This document shows, one piece after another, positions 38,352 through 48,107 of a DNA stretch of 64,000 nucleotides; the first letter of the stretch is position 1; the number at the start of each line of letters is the position of its first letter. Below the pieces are notes generated by a model. The model did not search any database. It was not told where the DNA came from and worked only from the letters and a program-made list of their open reading frames with translations. The translations under genes and the position numbers were made by a program. The stretch lies in the NCBI RefSeq assembly GCF_002850745.1, contig NZ_PJOK01000049.1, forward strand, positions 244,654 through 308,653, given 5' to 3'. This DNA is from Nonomuraea indica. Its GTDB lineage: Bacteria; Actinomycetota; Actinomycetes; Streptosporangiales; Streptosporangiaceae.

Positions 38352-40337
38352 CGCGCCGGCGCGGCGCCAGGCCGCCTCGCGCAGCAGGCGCAGGCCGTTG
38401 AGGCCGACGATGACGGTGGAGCCTTCGTGCCCGGCGACGCCCAACGGCAGCGGCAGGTGCCCGACCAGGTCCCACACGACGAGAACGGAGATGAAGGTGG
38501 CGGCGATGGCGAGGTTCTGCACGACCAGGCGGCGGGCGTGGCGCGACAGGGTGATCGCGGTGGGGATGGCGGCCAGTTCGTCACGCACGATGACCGCGTC
38601 CGCGGTCTCCAGGGCCAGGTCGGACCCGGCCCGGCCCATGGCGATGCCGGTGTGGGCGGCGGCCAGGGCGGGGGCGTCGTTCACCCCGTCGCCGACCACC
38701 AGCACCCGGCGTCCGGCGCCTTCCAGCTCCCGGACGGCTGCCACCTTGTCCTGCGGCAGCAGGCCGGCGCGCACGTCGGCGATACCGACCTGGTCGGCCA
38801 GGCGCGCGGTGGCACGGGGGTTGTCGCCGGTGATCAGCACGGGAGCCGCTCCGGTCAGCCTGGTCAGGGCGGCCACGGCGCCGGCGGCGTCGGGACGCTG
38901 CCGGTCGGCGACGGCCAGCACCCCGGCGGCTCGGCCGTCCACCGTGACCACGACCGCGGTGCGCCCCTCGGCCTCCAGCTCGGCGGCCACGGCCGTGGCT
39001 TCGGCGGCCTCGTGGCCGGACACGCCGGCCAGCAGCCGAGCGGGGTTGCCCACCGCGACCGCGCGGCCCCGCACGAACGCGGTGACGCCCTGACCGGGCG
39101 TGGAGACGAAGTCGTCGGCGCTGCCGGCCGGAGCCAGGCCGCGCGTGCGAGCGGCCTCGACGACGGCCCTGGCCAGGGGGTGCTCGCTGGGGTGCTCGGC
39201 AGCCGCCGCCAGACCCAGGAGCTCGTCGGCGTCCAGGCCGGACCCCGCCAGGGGGCGTACGTCGGTCAGGCGCGGGGTGCCCTCCGTCAGGGTGCCGGTC
39301 TTGTCCAGGGCCACCGCGTCGACCTGCCCGAGGCGTTCCATCACCACGGCGGACTTGACCAGGACGCCGTGGCGTCCGGCGTTGGCCATCGCCGACAGCA
39401 GCGGCGGCATGGTGGCCAGCACCACCGCGCATGGCGACGCCACGATCATGAAGGTCATCGCCCGCAGCAGGGTCTCCGTCAAGTCGGCGCCGAAAGCCAG
39501 CGGGACGGCGAACACGGCCAGCGTGGCGATGACGACGCCGACCGAGTAGCGCTGTTCGATCTTCTCGATGAACAACTGCGTGGGGGCCTTGGTGGCCGAG
39601 GCCTCCTCGACCATGGCGACGATGCGGGCGATCACCGTGTCGGCGGCCTCGCGTTCCACCCGAACCCGCAGCGCGCCGGTGCCGTTCAGGGTGCCGGCGA
39701 ACACCTCGTCACCCGCCTGCTTGACCGCGGGCAGGGGTTCTCCCGTGATGGTGGCCTGGTCGACGTCGCTGCTTCCGTGCACGACGCGCCCGTCGGCGCC
39801 GACCCGCTCGCCGGGCCGGATCAGGATGACATCGCCGATCTCCAGATCGGTGGTGTCCACCCGCTCCTCACGGCCGTCGGCGTGCAGCCGGGTGGCGGTG
39901 GGCGGGGCCAGATCCAGCAGACCGCGCACCGAATCGGCGGTGCGTTTGGTGGCCAGCGCCTCCAGCGCGCCGGAGACGGCGAAGATGACGATCAGAAGCG
40001 CGCCGTCGAAGACCTGCCCGATCGCCGCGGCGCCGATCGCGGCGACGACCATCAGCAGGTCCACATCCAGCGTCCGCTCACGCAGCGCCTTGAGCCCGGT
40101 GACACCGGGCTCCCACCCGCCTGCGGCGTAACAGGCCAGGTACAGGCCCCACCACAGCCACGGCGGCGCCCCGGCCAGCTGTGTGACGCCTCCGGCGGCG
40201 AACAACGCGGTCGCCACGCCCGCCCAGCGCATCTCGAGCAACGACCACATTCCCGACCGCCACGACGCGACGACCCGGCCGGGCGCCGCACCCCGTACCG
40301 CACCGACGGCTGGAGCTCTCAGTTCTGTTGTCACCAT
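38337..40337 (-). CDS. P1B-4-type heavy-metal-transporting ATPase
   Basis: The 666-residue P-type ATPase has the transmembrane metal motif SPC (Cys303), phosphorylated D345 in DKTGTLT, TGE in ATITGEPLP, the HP motif (SEHPLA) and the hinge GDGVNDAP. The last helices read GHEGSTVIVGLNGLRLL, the HEG(G/S)-T signature of subgroup P1B-4. That subgroup exports Co2+, Zn2+, Ni2+ or Fe2+ (CtpD/CoaT type). There is no N-terminal heavy-metal domain, as usual for P1B-4. I use the ATG at 40337 because the earlier ATG at 40355 lies inside the putative operator. Divergent from the ArsR/SmtB sensor, which is its probable repressor. Confidence 0.9.
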   Translation of the reverse strand: MVTTELRAPAVGAVRGAAPGRVVASWRSGMWSLLEMRWAGVATALFAAGGVTQLAGAPPWLWWGLYLACYAAGGWEPGVTGLKALRERTLDVDLLMVVAAIGAAAIGQVFDGALLIVIFAVSGALEALATKRTADSVRGLLDLAPPTATRLHADGREERVDTTDLEIGDVILIRPGERVGADGRVVHGSSDVDQATITGEPLPAVKQAGDEVFAGTLNGTGALRVRVEREAADTVIARIVAMVEEASATKAPTQLFIEKIEQRYSVGVVIATLAVFAVPLAFGADLTETLLRAMTFMIVASPCAVVLATMPPLLSAMANAGRHGVLVKSAVVMERLGQVDAVALDKTGTLTEGTPRLTDVRPLAGSGLDADELLGLAAAAEHPSEHPLARAVVEAARTRGLAPAGSADDFVSTPGQGVTAFVRGRAVAVGNPARLLAGVSGHEAAEATAVAAELEAEGRTAVVVTVDGRAAGVLAVADRQRPDAAGAVAALTRLTGAAPVLITGDNPRATARLADQVGIADVRAGLLPQDKVAAVRELEGAGRRVLVVGDGVNDAPALAAAHTGIAMGRAGSDLALETADAVIVRDELAAIPTAITLSRHARRLVVQNLAIAATFISVLVVWDLVGHLPLPLGVAGHEGSTVIVGLNGLRLLREAAWRRAGADAVR

Positions 40338-40343
40338 CGCATC

Positions 40344-40357
40344 GTATGTGCGCATAC
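40344..40357. promoter_or_regulatory. Palindrome between ATPase and ArsR/SmtB genes
   Basis: GTATG-TGCG-CATAC is a perfect 5-4-5 inverted repeat in the 51-base divergent gap. ArsR/SmtB regulators bind AT-containing palindromes of this kind, so this is the likely operator for both genes. Confidence 0.55.
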
Positions 40358-40388
40358 ACGCAGATACACAACCAGGCAGGTCGTGGGT

Positions 40389-40775
40389 ATGCTGAGGCAC
40401 ATGCACACGTCGCTGCCGGACTTCGACATGCCGAACGAAGAGCAGGTGCACCTGGCCGCCGAATCCTTCCGGCTGCTGTCCGACCCCACCCGCATCAAGA
40501 TCCTGTGGGCGCTGCTGCAGGGCGAGTCCAACGTCGCCTGCCTGGCCGAACTCGCCGACGCCGCCCCCACCGCGGTCAGCCAGCACCTGGCCAAACTGCG
40601 CCTGGCCGGCCTGGTCAAGGGCCGCCGCGAAGGCACCTTCGTCTACTACAGCGCCGCCGACGACCACGTCCGCCGCCTGCTGACCCAGGGCCTCTACCAC
40701 GCCGACCACATCGACCGCGACGACCCGAACCACTCACCCGACCAGACCACCCTCGCCAAGCCCGCCACACAGTAG
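40389..40775 (+). CDS. ArsR/SmtB-family metal sensor, NmtR-like alpha-5 site
   Basis: The 128-residue winged-helix repressor shows FRLLSDPTRIKILWALLQGE and the recognition helix APTAVSQHLAKLRLAGLV. The C-terminal helix supplies D91, H93, H104 and H107 (DDHVRRLLTQGLYHADH), the D-x-H-x10-H-x2-H alpha-5 site known from SmtB, CzrA and NmtR for Zn, Co or Ni. No alpha-3 CxC site is visible; a single Cys51 is present. Metal binding should release DNA and derepress the divergent P1B-4 ATPase. The ATG at 40389 is used; ATG 40401 is an alternative. Which metal is sensed cannot be decided from these ligands alone. Confidence 0.88.
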   Translation: MLRHMHTSLPDFDMPNEEQVHLAAESFRLLSDPTRIKILWALLQGESNVACLAELADAAPTAVSQHLAKLRLAGLVKGRREGTFVYYSAADDHVRRLLTQGLYHADHIDRDDPNHSPDQTTLAKPATQ

Positions 40776-41013
40776 GCCACCCCCGGACACGGACGTGACG
40801 GCGGGCACACGGCAGTCCCGCCCCACGATCGAATCCCCCGCGTCCACGACGTGAGCTGGGGAGCCGCCTTGGCATCACCAGCCAAATCGAACAGGCGTTC
40901 CCATTTCTTGGAGAGTCCCGACAGCCCCGCTCGACTGTCCACTCACAGAAGACTGCCCAGGTGCGAGTGCGCAGCCTGCCGACGAGCGCGCACCCCCGGC
41001 TTCCGGAGCGACG
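40776..41013. other. Intergenic region with possible attachment-site copy
   Basis: No convincing gene. It holds GGGAGCCGCCTTGG at 40859-40872, a 14-base direct copy of the sequence at the 3' end of tRNA-Thr (42157-42170), and a GAAC-N4-GTTC palindrome at 40889-40900. A minus-strand open frame here (KKWERLFDLAGDAKAAPQL) looks protein-like but has no recognisable start or family. Confidence 0.35.
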
Positions 41014-41430
41014 TCACGCGACGAGCACCGCGGTGAGCATCGAGAGATACGACTCATGGGCGAGACGCAGGCTGTCAAGGTCGGACGTCGCGAACCACGC
41101 CACAGCGTCGTGCTCGTCCGGCGCGGCGTTGACGGGTGTTCCGGTCCACCTGTCGACCAACCAGATCTGCATGTCGAACGTCGCGGTCCGGATCTCATGC
41201 ATCGGCGGGCTGGACGGCTCCGATACCGTGATCCCCAACTCCTCCCGAAGCTCGCGGACAAGGCTCTCCTTCGGATCCTCCCCCTCCTCGACATGACCGC
41301 CCGGCAGGTCCCACACGTCGGGATACCAACGACGTCCGGCGCTTCGATGACACAGCAACACCCGATCGCCGTCGCGAAGGACGGCCGCCACAATCCGGAC
41401 CCGACGGGAGTCGTCACCAAAGATCGTCAT
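41014..41430 (-). CDS. NUDIX hydrolase
   Basis: The 138-residue protein contains the full Nudix box GX5EX7REUXEEXGU, visible as GGHVEEGEDPKESLVRELREELG in parts (GGHVEEGE, RELREELG). The family cleaves nucleoside diphosphates linked to another moiety; the MutT-like opening (IVAAVLRDGDRVLLCHRS) suggests a nucleotide-pool sanitising enzyme, though the substrate is unproven. The ATG has no good ribosome site but lies 17 bases inside a tiny upstream ORF, so it may be translated by coupling. Confidence 0.85.
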   Translation of the reverse strand: MTIFGDDSRRVRIVAAVLRDGDRVLLCHRSAGRRWYPDVWDLPGGHVEEGEDPKESLVRELREELGITVSEPSSPPMHEIRTATFDMQIWLVDRWTGTPVNAAPDEHDAVAWFATSDLDSLRLAHESYLSMLTAVLVA

Positions 41431-41530
41431 CGGAGGTTGGCGGTGTCAGCCGGGGCGCGGGGCGCGGTCGATCTTCGCAGCCCGCGAGTACCAGAGCCAG
41501 AACGAGCCAGATCATCACCTGTCGCGGCAT
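41414..41530 (-). CDS. Candidate 38-residue lipoprotein ORF overlapping the NUDIX gene
   Basis: An ATG with AGGA nine bases upstream opens a 38-codon frame beginning MPRQVMIWLVLALVLAGC, a charged start, hydrophobic core and perfect lipobox L-A-G-C with Cys18. It ends in the short hydrophilic tail PTSDDDLW. The stop overlaps the NUDIX start by 17 bases in another frame. A mature lipoprotein of about 21 residues would resemble lysis-type or entericidin-like small lipoproteins, and the ORF may chiefly couple translation of NUDIX. Coding status is inferred only from the signal-peptide logic. Confidence 0.45.
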   Translation of the reverse strand: MPRQVMIWLVLALVLAGCEDRPRPAPRLTPPTSDDDLW

Positions 41531-41588
41531 GAACCGAGATCCTAGGGCGTATCGGTGTTTGTGCTGCCGTCTGGTGTAGATGATCTGT

Positions 41589-41984
41589 GTGGATGAGGAG
41601 CGTCTGAAGCGTCATGATCTAGTGGGCGCGGCTGCAGCCGCTGCTGCCGGTGAGCACAGGCTGGGGTGCGCGGTGGAATGAGCATCGCACGGTGATCGAC
41701 AGGATTTTCTGGCGGCTCGGACGGGCAGTCCGTGGTGCGACCTGCCGGCCTGTTATGGCAGGTGGAAGACGATCTATAACCGGCATCGCCGCTGGTCGCT
41801 GGATGGTATGGGGGAGCGGATCCTGGACGGGCTGCGTGCGGGGTGTGATGAGGCTGAGGGTGGGGACTGGACGGTCAGCGTCGATTCGACAGTGGTGCGC
41901 GCTCATCAGCACGCGGCCGGCGCTCGGCATGCTCCGGCCAAAGATGCACCGTCAAAGGGGGCTGGAAAGATCACGAACGAGTAA
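41589..41984 (+). pseudogene. IS5-family transposase remnant
   Basis: Pieces in different frames rebuild the N-terminal half of an IS5-type DDE transposase: DEERLKRHDLVG, then LQPLLPV..NEHRTVIDRIFWRL, then RTGSPWCDLPACYGRWKTIY and WTVSVDSTVVRAHQHAAGARH, which holds the first catalytic Asp. At least two frameshifts separate them and the C-terminal half is missing. The sequence is clearly less GC-rich than its surroundings. It abuts an integrase remnant. Confidence 0.8.
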
Positions 41985-41996
41985 CGTCGGGGCGTC

Positions 41997-42116
41997 GGCC
42001 ACGCCGACCCTGCGATCACCCTGCGCGTCTACGCCCACGTGATCCGCTCGGCGGAGACGGCTGCCGCCGACATCTTCGCCCGGACCGTCGACGACTCCTG
42101 TTGGCAAGGGTGTTAG
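41997..42116 (+). pseudogene. C-terminal remnant of a tyrosine recombinase (integrase)
   Basis: Forty codons read GHADPAITLRVYAHVI then AADIFARTV and a stop. This is the end of a phage/ICE-type tyrosine integrase, including the catalytic Tyr in RVYAHV. The rest of the gene has been lost at the junction with the IS5 remnant. It lies 44 bases from the 3' end of tRNA-Thr, the normal place for an integrase at a tRNA attachment site, so an element once inserted here. Confidence 0.75.
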
Positions 42117-42118
42117 CG

Positions 42119-42150
42119 AAGGCCCCCCGCGTGATCTCGCGGGGGGCCTT
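42119..42150. terminator. Strong hairpin between integrase remnant and tRNA-Thr
   Basis: A perfect 13-bp stem AAGGCCCCCCGCG closes on TGATCT. On the minus strand it lies just past the tRNA 3' end and can terminate the tRNA transcript. Confidence 0.75.
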
Positions 42151-42159
42151 TGACCTGGG

Positions 42160-42233
42160 AGCCGCCTTGGGGATTCGAACCCCAGACCCCTTCATTACGA
42201 GTGAAGTGCTCTGGCCGACTGAGCTAAGGCGGC
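42160..42233 (-). tRNA. tRNA-Thr (anticodon CGT)
   Basis: The minus strand folds as a full cloverleaf. The acceptor pairs GCCGCCT with AGGCGGC. The D arm is GCTC...GAGC. The anticodon stem CTTCA/TGAAG has loop CTCGTAA (anticodon CGT, codon ACG), and the T arm is GGGGTTCGAATCCCC. CCA is not encoded. Confidence 0.95.
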
Positions 42234-42600
42234 GTGCCGTACGGCTTGAAGAAGTCTACAGGAGCCCGAGGGGTCTTCGCTCCCGCCAGGTCGCATCGGG
42301 ACGGAACGGGCTGCCGGCCGTGGCCGACGGCCCCGCGGGTCCTGTCGCCGCGGGGTCCGAGCGCCGTGGTCAGGAGGGCGGGACCCTGGCCCGGCTCGTC
42401 CACCACGCCTGAGTCCAGGACCGACATGGTGAAGGTCATGTCGGTCCTGGCGGCCTGGTGGCCCAGGTGACGGTAGGTCTCGGGTCAAGGATGGGGTAGC
42501 CCTGGCCGGCCTCTCCCAGGTCGAGTTGCCTTTAGGGGTCGGCGGTGACGCCGGTGATCGCCGTGAGGACGTGCCTCGGTTCCCGATCGGCGGCGAGCTG
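42234..42600. other. Intergenic region upstream of tRNA-Thr with a hairpin
   Basis: No gene recognised. CCAGGACCGACATG at 42415-42428 pairs perfectly with 42437-42450 across an eight-base loop. The 14-bp hairpin could terminate the PSP1-gene transcript arriving from the right. Confidence 0.4.
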
Positions 42601-43449
42601 CTACGCGGGGGGTGGCGGGTCGCCGTCCGGCGCGTACATCGCGTCGTGCTGCCGCCGCGGCGAGCAGACCGACGCGGAGGGGCAGGCGCAGCGCCGGCCG
42701 CCGTCGTCCAGGCGGACCGTGACCGTGTCGGCGGGCACGTTGTGCCCGAGGACGCTGCCCTCGCCCTGCGGCGTGCTCACCCTGCTGCCCACGCGGGGCA
42801 TCCGCCGGCGGGTCTCCATGTACAGCGGATGCTCGTACTTCAGGCAGCACATGAGTCGCCCGCACGCCCCGGCGATGCGCAGCGGGTTGACCGGGAGATC
42901 CTGGTCCTTGGCCATGCGCACCGAGACGGGCTCGAAGTCCTTGAGGAACGTGGCGCAGCACAGATCACGCCCGCACGGGCCGATGCCGCCCTGCAGCCGG
43001 GCCTCGTCGCGCGGGCCGATCTGCCGTAGTTCCACCCTGGCCCGCAGATTGCGCGCCAGGTCACGGACGAGGGCGCGGAAGTCGACCCGGTGCGGGGCCG
43101 AGAAGTAGACCGTGTAGACGTTGTCCTGGTCAAGGTAGTCGACGCCGACGACCTTCATGGGCAGGTCGTGCCGTTTGATCAGGCGTTTCGACACACTGCG
43201 GGCCTCGGCGCGGCGCCGTTTGTTGGTCTCGTCCCGGGTGAGGTGCTCCTCCCCCGCGAGGCCGGCGCACACCGGCAGCCCGTCGATGTCCTCGCTCGTG
43301 TACTGCGGCGCCCACACGCACTCGGCGACCTCCGGCCCGGCGTCGGTGGGCACCAGCACCTTGTCGCCGACCTTGGGGCTGTGACCGCCCGGGTCGAGAT
43401 AGTAGAGCCTCCCGTAGCGGGTGAAGCTGACAGCCATGATCATGCCCAT
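42601..43449 (-). CDS. PSP1-domain protein (RicT/YaaT-like)
   Basis: The 282-residue protein carries the PSP1 domain with its Cys motifs: GPCGRDLCCATFL and GACGRLMCCLKYE. In Bacillus subtilis YaaT (RicT) forms a complex with RicA and RicF that carries Fe-S clusters and promotes RNase Y-dependent RNA maturation and sporulation. The actinobacterial role is less studied. The C-terminal tail is Pro/Asp-rich. It follows the DNA polymerase III delta' gene, the usual order in actinobacteria. Three close ATG codons exist; the first (43449) is nearest to AGGAGG. Confidence 0.85.
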   Translation of the reverse strand: MGMIMAVSFTRYGRLYYLDPGGHSPKVGDKVLVPTDAGPEVAECVWAPQYTSEDIDGLPVCAGLAGEEHLTRDETNKRRRAEARSVSKRLIKRHDLPMKVVGVDYLDQDNVYTVYFSAPHRVDFRALVRDLARNLRARVELRQIGPRDEARLQGGIGPCGRDLCCATFLKDFEPVSVRMAKDQDLPVNPLRIAGACGRLMCCLKYEHPLYMETRRRMPRVGSRVSTPQGEGSVLGHNVPADTVTVRLDDGGRRCACPSASVCSPRRQHDAMYAPDGDPPPPA

Positions 43450-43576
43450 GGGCTGGCGCTCGCCTCCTGACGGCCTCGGGGGTTCGTACGGCCTTCCGCT
43501 GCCACATTACGTGCGCGGACGCGGCGATGGTGAGATCCGTCACCGCTTTCCGCCGCCTACCCGGCTCCCGGAGGAG

Positions 43577-44749
43577 CTATCCGCGCAGGGCGAGCATCAT
43601 GGCCTCGATGGCGATCTGCGGGTTGACGTTGGCGTCGAGGCGTTCGCGGCATCGCATGATCGCGTCGATCCGGCGCAGCGTCTCCTCCGGCGTGGACGCC
43701 CGCGCGATCTGGTCGAGGTCGAAGCGCAGGTCGTCGTTGGCCAGCTCCACCGCCGCGCCGAACTGCATCGCCAGCACGTCACGGTAGAACGACACCAGCT
43801 CCAGCAACGCCGCGTCCAGCGAGTCGCGCTTGATGCGGGTGGCGCGGGACTTCTGCCGGTCCTCCAGCTCCTTCAACGCTCCCGCCCCGCCGCGTACCAG
43901 GCCGCGGTTGAGGCCCTTGCCCGTGGACCCCTCGCCGTACAGGCGGCGCAGCTCGGCCGTCTCCGACTCGTTGAGCGTGGCCGTCGCCGCCGCGGCCTCC
44001 TCCTCGGCTGTCTTCACCAGGCGTTCGGCGGCGGACACGCACTCTCCCACGCCCGTCAGCGACTTGGGGATGGCGAGGACGGCCTCCCTGCGCCGGCGGA
44101 CGTCCTCGTCCAAGGCGAGGGAACGGGCACGGCTGATGTGGCCCTGAGCGGCGCGGGCGGCGAAGCCGGCCGTCTCCCACGGCACGCTGTCGCGGGTGGC
44201 CAGCACATGGGCGACCGCCTCGGTGGACGGCGTGGCGAGGGTGACCAGGCGGCAACGCGACCGAATGGTGATCATGAGGTCGTCGGGGGCCGGGGCGCAC
44301 AACAGCCACACCGTGCGCGGCGGCGGCTCCTCGATGGCCTTGAGCAGGGCGTTCGCCGCGGACTCGGTGGCCCGATCGGCGTCCTCGAACAGGATGACCC
44401 GCCAGCGCCCCTGCGTCGGCGCGCCGGCTGCCCGCAGGATCAGCTCGCGGGTCTGCTTGACGCTGTAGGACAGGCCGGCCGGGCGTACGGTCTCCAGGTC
44501 GGGGTGGGAACCGATCAGCACCTGGTGGCACTGGTCGCAGTGACCGCACCCGCCGTCGGGGCACAGCAGCGCCGCAGCGAACGCCCGCGCCGCGTCCTCC
44601 CTGCCCGAGCCGGGCGGACCGGTGAACAGCCAGGCGTGCGTCATGCCCGCGCCGCGCCCGCCTGCGATGACCTCCGCGGCGGCGGCCGCCGCACGCGAGA
44701 GGACGGCCACGGCCTGCTCCTGCCCGACGAGGTCGGCGAAAACTGTCAC
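43577..44749 (-). CDS. holB: DNA polymerase III subunit delta'
   Basis: The 390-residue AAA+ protein begins VFADLVGQEQAVAVLSRAA. It has a P-loop-like GPPGSGRED that lacks the usual GKT/S Lys, as in delta' proteins that do not hydrolyse ATP. The four-Cys zinc module is CPDGGCGHCDQC, the sensor region is ESAANALLKAIEEPP, and IRSRCRLVTL follows. It is the stator of the replisome clamp loader, working with tau/gamma and delta. GTG start at 44749, with TTG 44755 as an alternative. It sits between the PSP1 gene and the MFS-Tmk fusion as in many actinobacteria. Confidence 0.9.
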   Translation of the reverse strand: MTVFADLVGQEQAVAVLSRAAAAAAEVIAGGRGAGMTHAWLFTGPPGSGREDAARAFAAALLCPDGGCGHCDQCHQVLIGSHPDLETVRPAGLSYSVKQTRELILRAAGAPTQGRWRVILFEDADRATESAANALLKAIEEPPPRTVWLLCAPAPDDLMITIRSRCRLVTLATPSTEAVAHVLATRDSVPWETAGFAARAAQGHISRARSLALDEDVRRRREAVLAIPKSLTGVGECVSAAERLVKTAEEEAAAATATLNESETAELRRLYGEGSTGKGLNRGLVRGGAGALKELEDRQKSRATRIKRDSLDAALLELVSFYRDVLAMQFGAAVELANDDLRFDLDQIARASTPEETLRRIDAIMRCRERLDANVNPQIAIEAMMLALRG

Positions 44750-44771
44750 GGACAAAGGCTAGTCGCGCCCG

Positions 44772-44965
44772 CACGCCACCGCGCCACGATGGGCACCCCT
44801 GCGCCACGGCCCCACGATGAGCGCCCCTACGCCACGGCCCCACGATGAGCGCCCCTACGCCACGTGGGCGCACTAGCGCCACGTGGGCGCACCTGCGCCA
44901 CCACCCCACGATGAGCGCCCTGCGCCAGGGTAGGCGCCTCTGCGACCCGTGCGACGATGGGCGCC
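44772..44965. repeat. Degenerate 28-bp-class tandem repeat between holB and tmk
   Basis: The spacer is made of repeats of CCACGATGAGCGCCCCTACG followed by CCACGGCC, with at least two exact-length units and several diverged ones (CCACGTGGGCGCAC, CGACGATGGGCGCC). Four minus-strand TCAT-type words recur, but no long frame persists. Function unknown; a minisatellite likely to vary between strains. Confidence 0.7.
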
Positions 44966-45040
44966 TTCTGGGACGCCGTCATGATGGGCGGCCGGAGCGG
45001 GGCGAGCGCGCCGTCGGACGCTCGCGGGAGCCGAGTGCGG

Positions 45041-47089
<2,049 letters not shown>

Positions 47090-47228
47090 GATGTCAGCGT
47101 ATCCAGGTGCTCGCCGGGACTGGGAAGAGCGGGAAACCAGCCGGATTCGTCCGGCTGCTCGCCGCTGAGAGTATTACGTCCGAGGGCCGATGCACAGGTT
47201 TCACAGCGGGAATGGGCCCTCCTCGTGA

Positions 47229-47849
47229 TCACCGGCTTTCCCCCTCGTCTCGATCGTCCGCCCGCGCGCCGACACCCGCCCGCACGCCATTGCCCGCGGT
47301 GGACCCGCGGGCCGCGGCCACCAGCGGGAGCCAGGCCGCGCGGACGGCGGCGGGCAGCTCCAGATCGGGCCAGAGCTCGGCGAGCAGCACTCCGTCGAGG
47401 TGCGCCAGCACCTCATCGGGACTGCCTGCCCCGAGCAGCACCGCATAGGCCTCACCCCGCTCGGCGCGCTCGGCCAGGTCATAGGTCCGGCCGCGCAGCG
47501 TCACGGTGGCGAGCGCACGGGCCGGCGCCAGGCGGGGCAGCCGGGTGGGCACGTGGAAGCGGCGGCCGTCGTCGGCGACGCGCTCGGTGAACTCGATCTT
47601 GGGCTCCAGCGTCAGCCGGAACCCGGCGGCGTCGAGAATCCGCCCGGCGGTCTCCAGCGTGGGCGACTTGCGGCCGTGCTCGTAGGCGGAGAGCGTCGTC
47701 CTGGACGTGCCGCTGAGGCCGGCCAGCACCGACTGCTTCATGCTCGCGGCGTGCCGCGCCTGCTGGAACAGCAGGCCGCCCCGCTCCGCCCAGAACGTGA
47801 CATCGGGCACGTCGGGCCCAGCCGCCGCGCGCTCGGCCGACGAAGACAT
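47229..47849 (-). CDS. XRE-family transcriptional regulator
   Basis: The 206-residue protein has an N-terminal helix-turn-helix (LFQQARHAASMKQSVLAGLSG then TSRTTLSAYEHGRKSPTLETAGRIL), as in single-domain antitoxins and phage repressors. A C-terminal region of about 110 residues that I cannot place follows. The second of two adjacent ATG codons is seven bases from GGAGG and is used here. A 6-4-6 palindrome lies 16 bases upstream, the expected place for autorepression. No toxin gene is adjacent. Confidence 0.75.
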   Translation of the reverse strand: MSSSAERAAAGPDVPDVTFWAERGGLLFQQARHAASMKQSVLAGLSGTSRTTLSAYEHGRKSPTLETAGRILDAAGFRLTLEPKIEFTERVADDGRRFHVPTRLPRLAPARALATVTLRGRTYDLAERAERGEAYAVLLGAGSPDEVLAHLDGVLLAELWPDLELPAAVRAAWLPLVAAARGSTAGNGVRAGVGARADDRDEGESR

Positions 47850-47864
47850 CATGCCACCTCCGGT

Positions 47865-47880
47865 GTATCCCCTTGGATAC
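47865..47880. promoter_or_regulatory. Palindromic operator candidate of the XRE gene
   Basis: GTATCC-CCTT-GGATAC is a perfect inverted repeat just upstream of the ribosome site, consistent with autoregulation by the XRE protein. Confidence 0.55.
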
Positions 47881-48041
47881 TACTACGCCCGAGCGGCCCG
47901 CGTGACCGAGGCATCGCGCAACGTCACGGCGCTACGCGCAGTTGGACGCGAAGCGCGAAGCACCCGCTCAACGCGGAACGCCCCGCCTCGACGCGCAGGG
48001 CGCCGCTCGGCCTCGACGCTACGCGCGGAGCGCACGTCTCC

Positions 48042-48098
48042 ACGCACAGCGCACCGCTCGACGCACAGCGCACCGCTCGACGCACAGCGCGCCGCTCG
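48042..48098. repeat. Three 19-bp tandem repeats (ACGCACAGCGCACCGCTCG)
   Basis: Two exact copies and one with a single change fill the spacer between the XRE and metallophosphoesterase genes. Related but diverged words (GACGCGAAGCGCGAAGC, CGCCGCTCGGCC) extend it upstream to about 47940. Nothing else is seen in the 258-base gap. Confidence 0.8.
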
Positions 48099-48107
48099 GC
48101 CTGGGCG

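Noticed and set aside
40887..40902. LexA-like palindrome TCGAACAGGCGTTCCC
   Set aside because: The core GAAC-N4-GTTC is perfect but no gene starts downstream on either strand, and the stretch may be remnant coding sequence.
42415..42450. Perfect hairpin upstream of tRNA-Thr as a small RNA gene
   Set aside because: Nothing but the hairpin supports an RNA gene; termination of the neighbouring transcript is the simpler reading.
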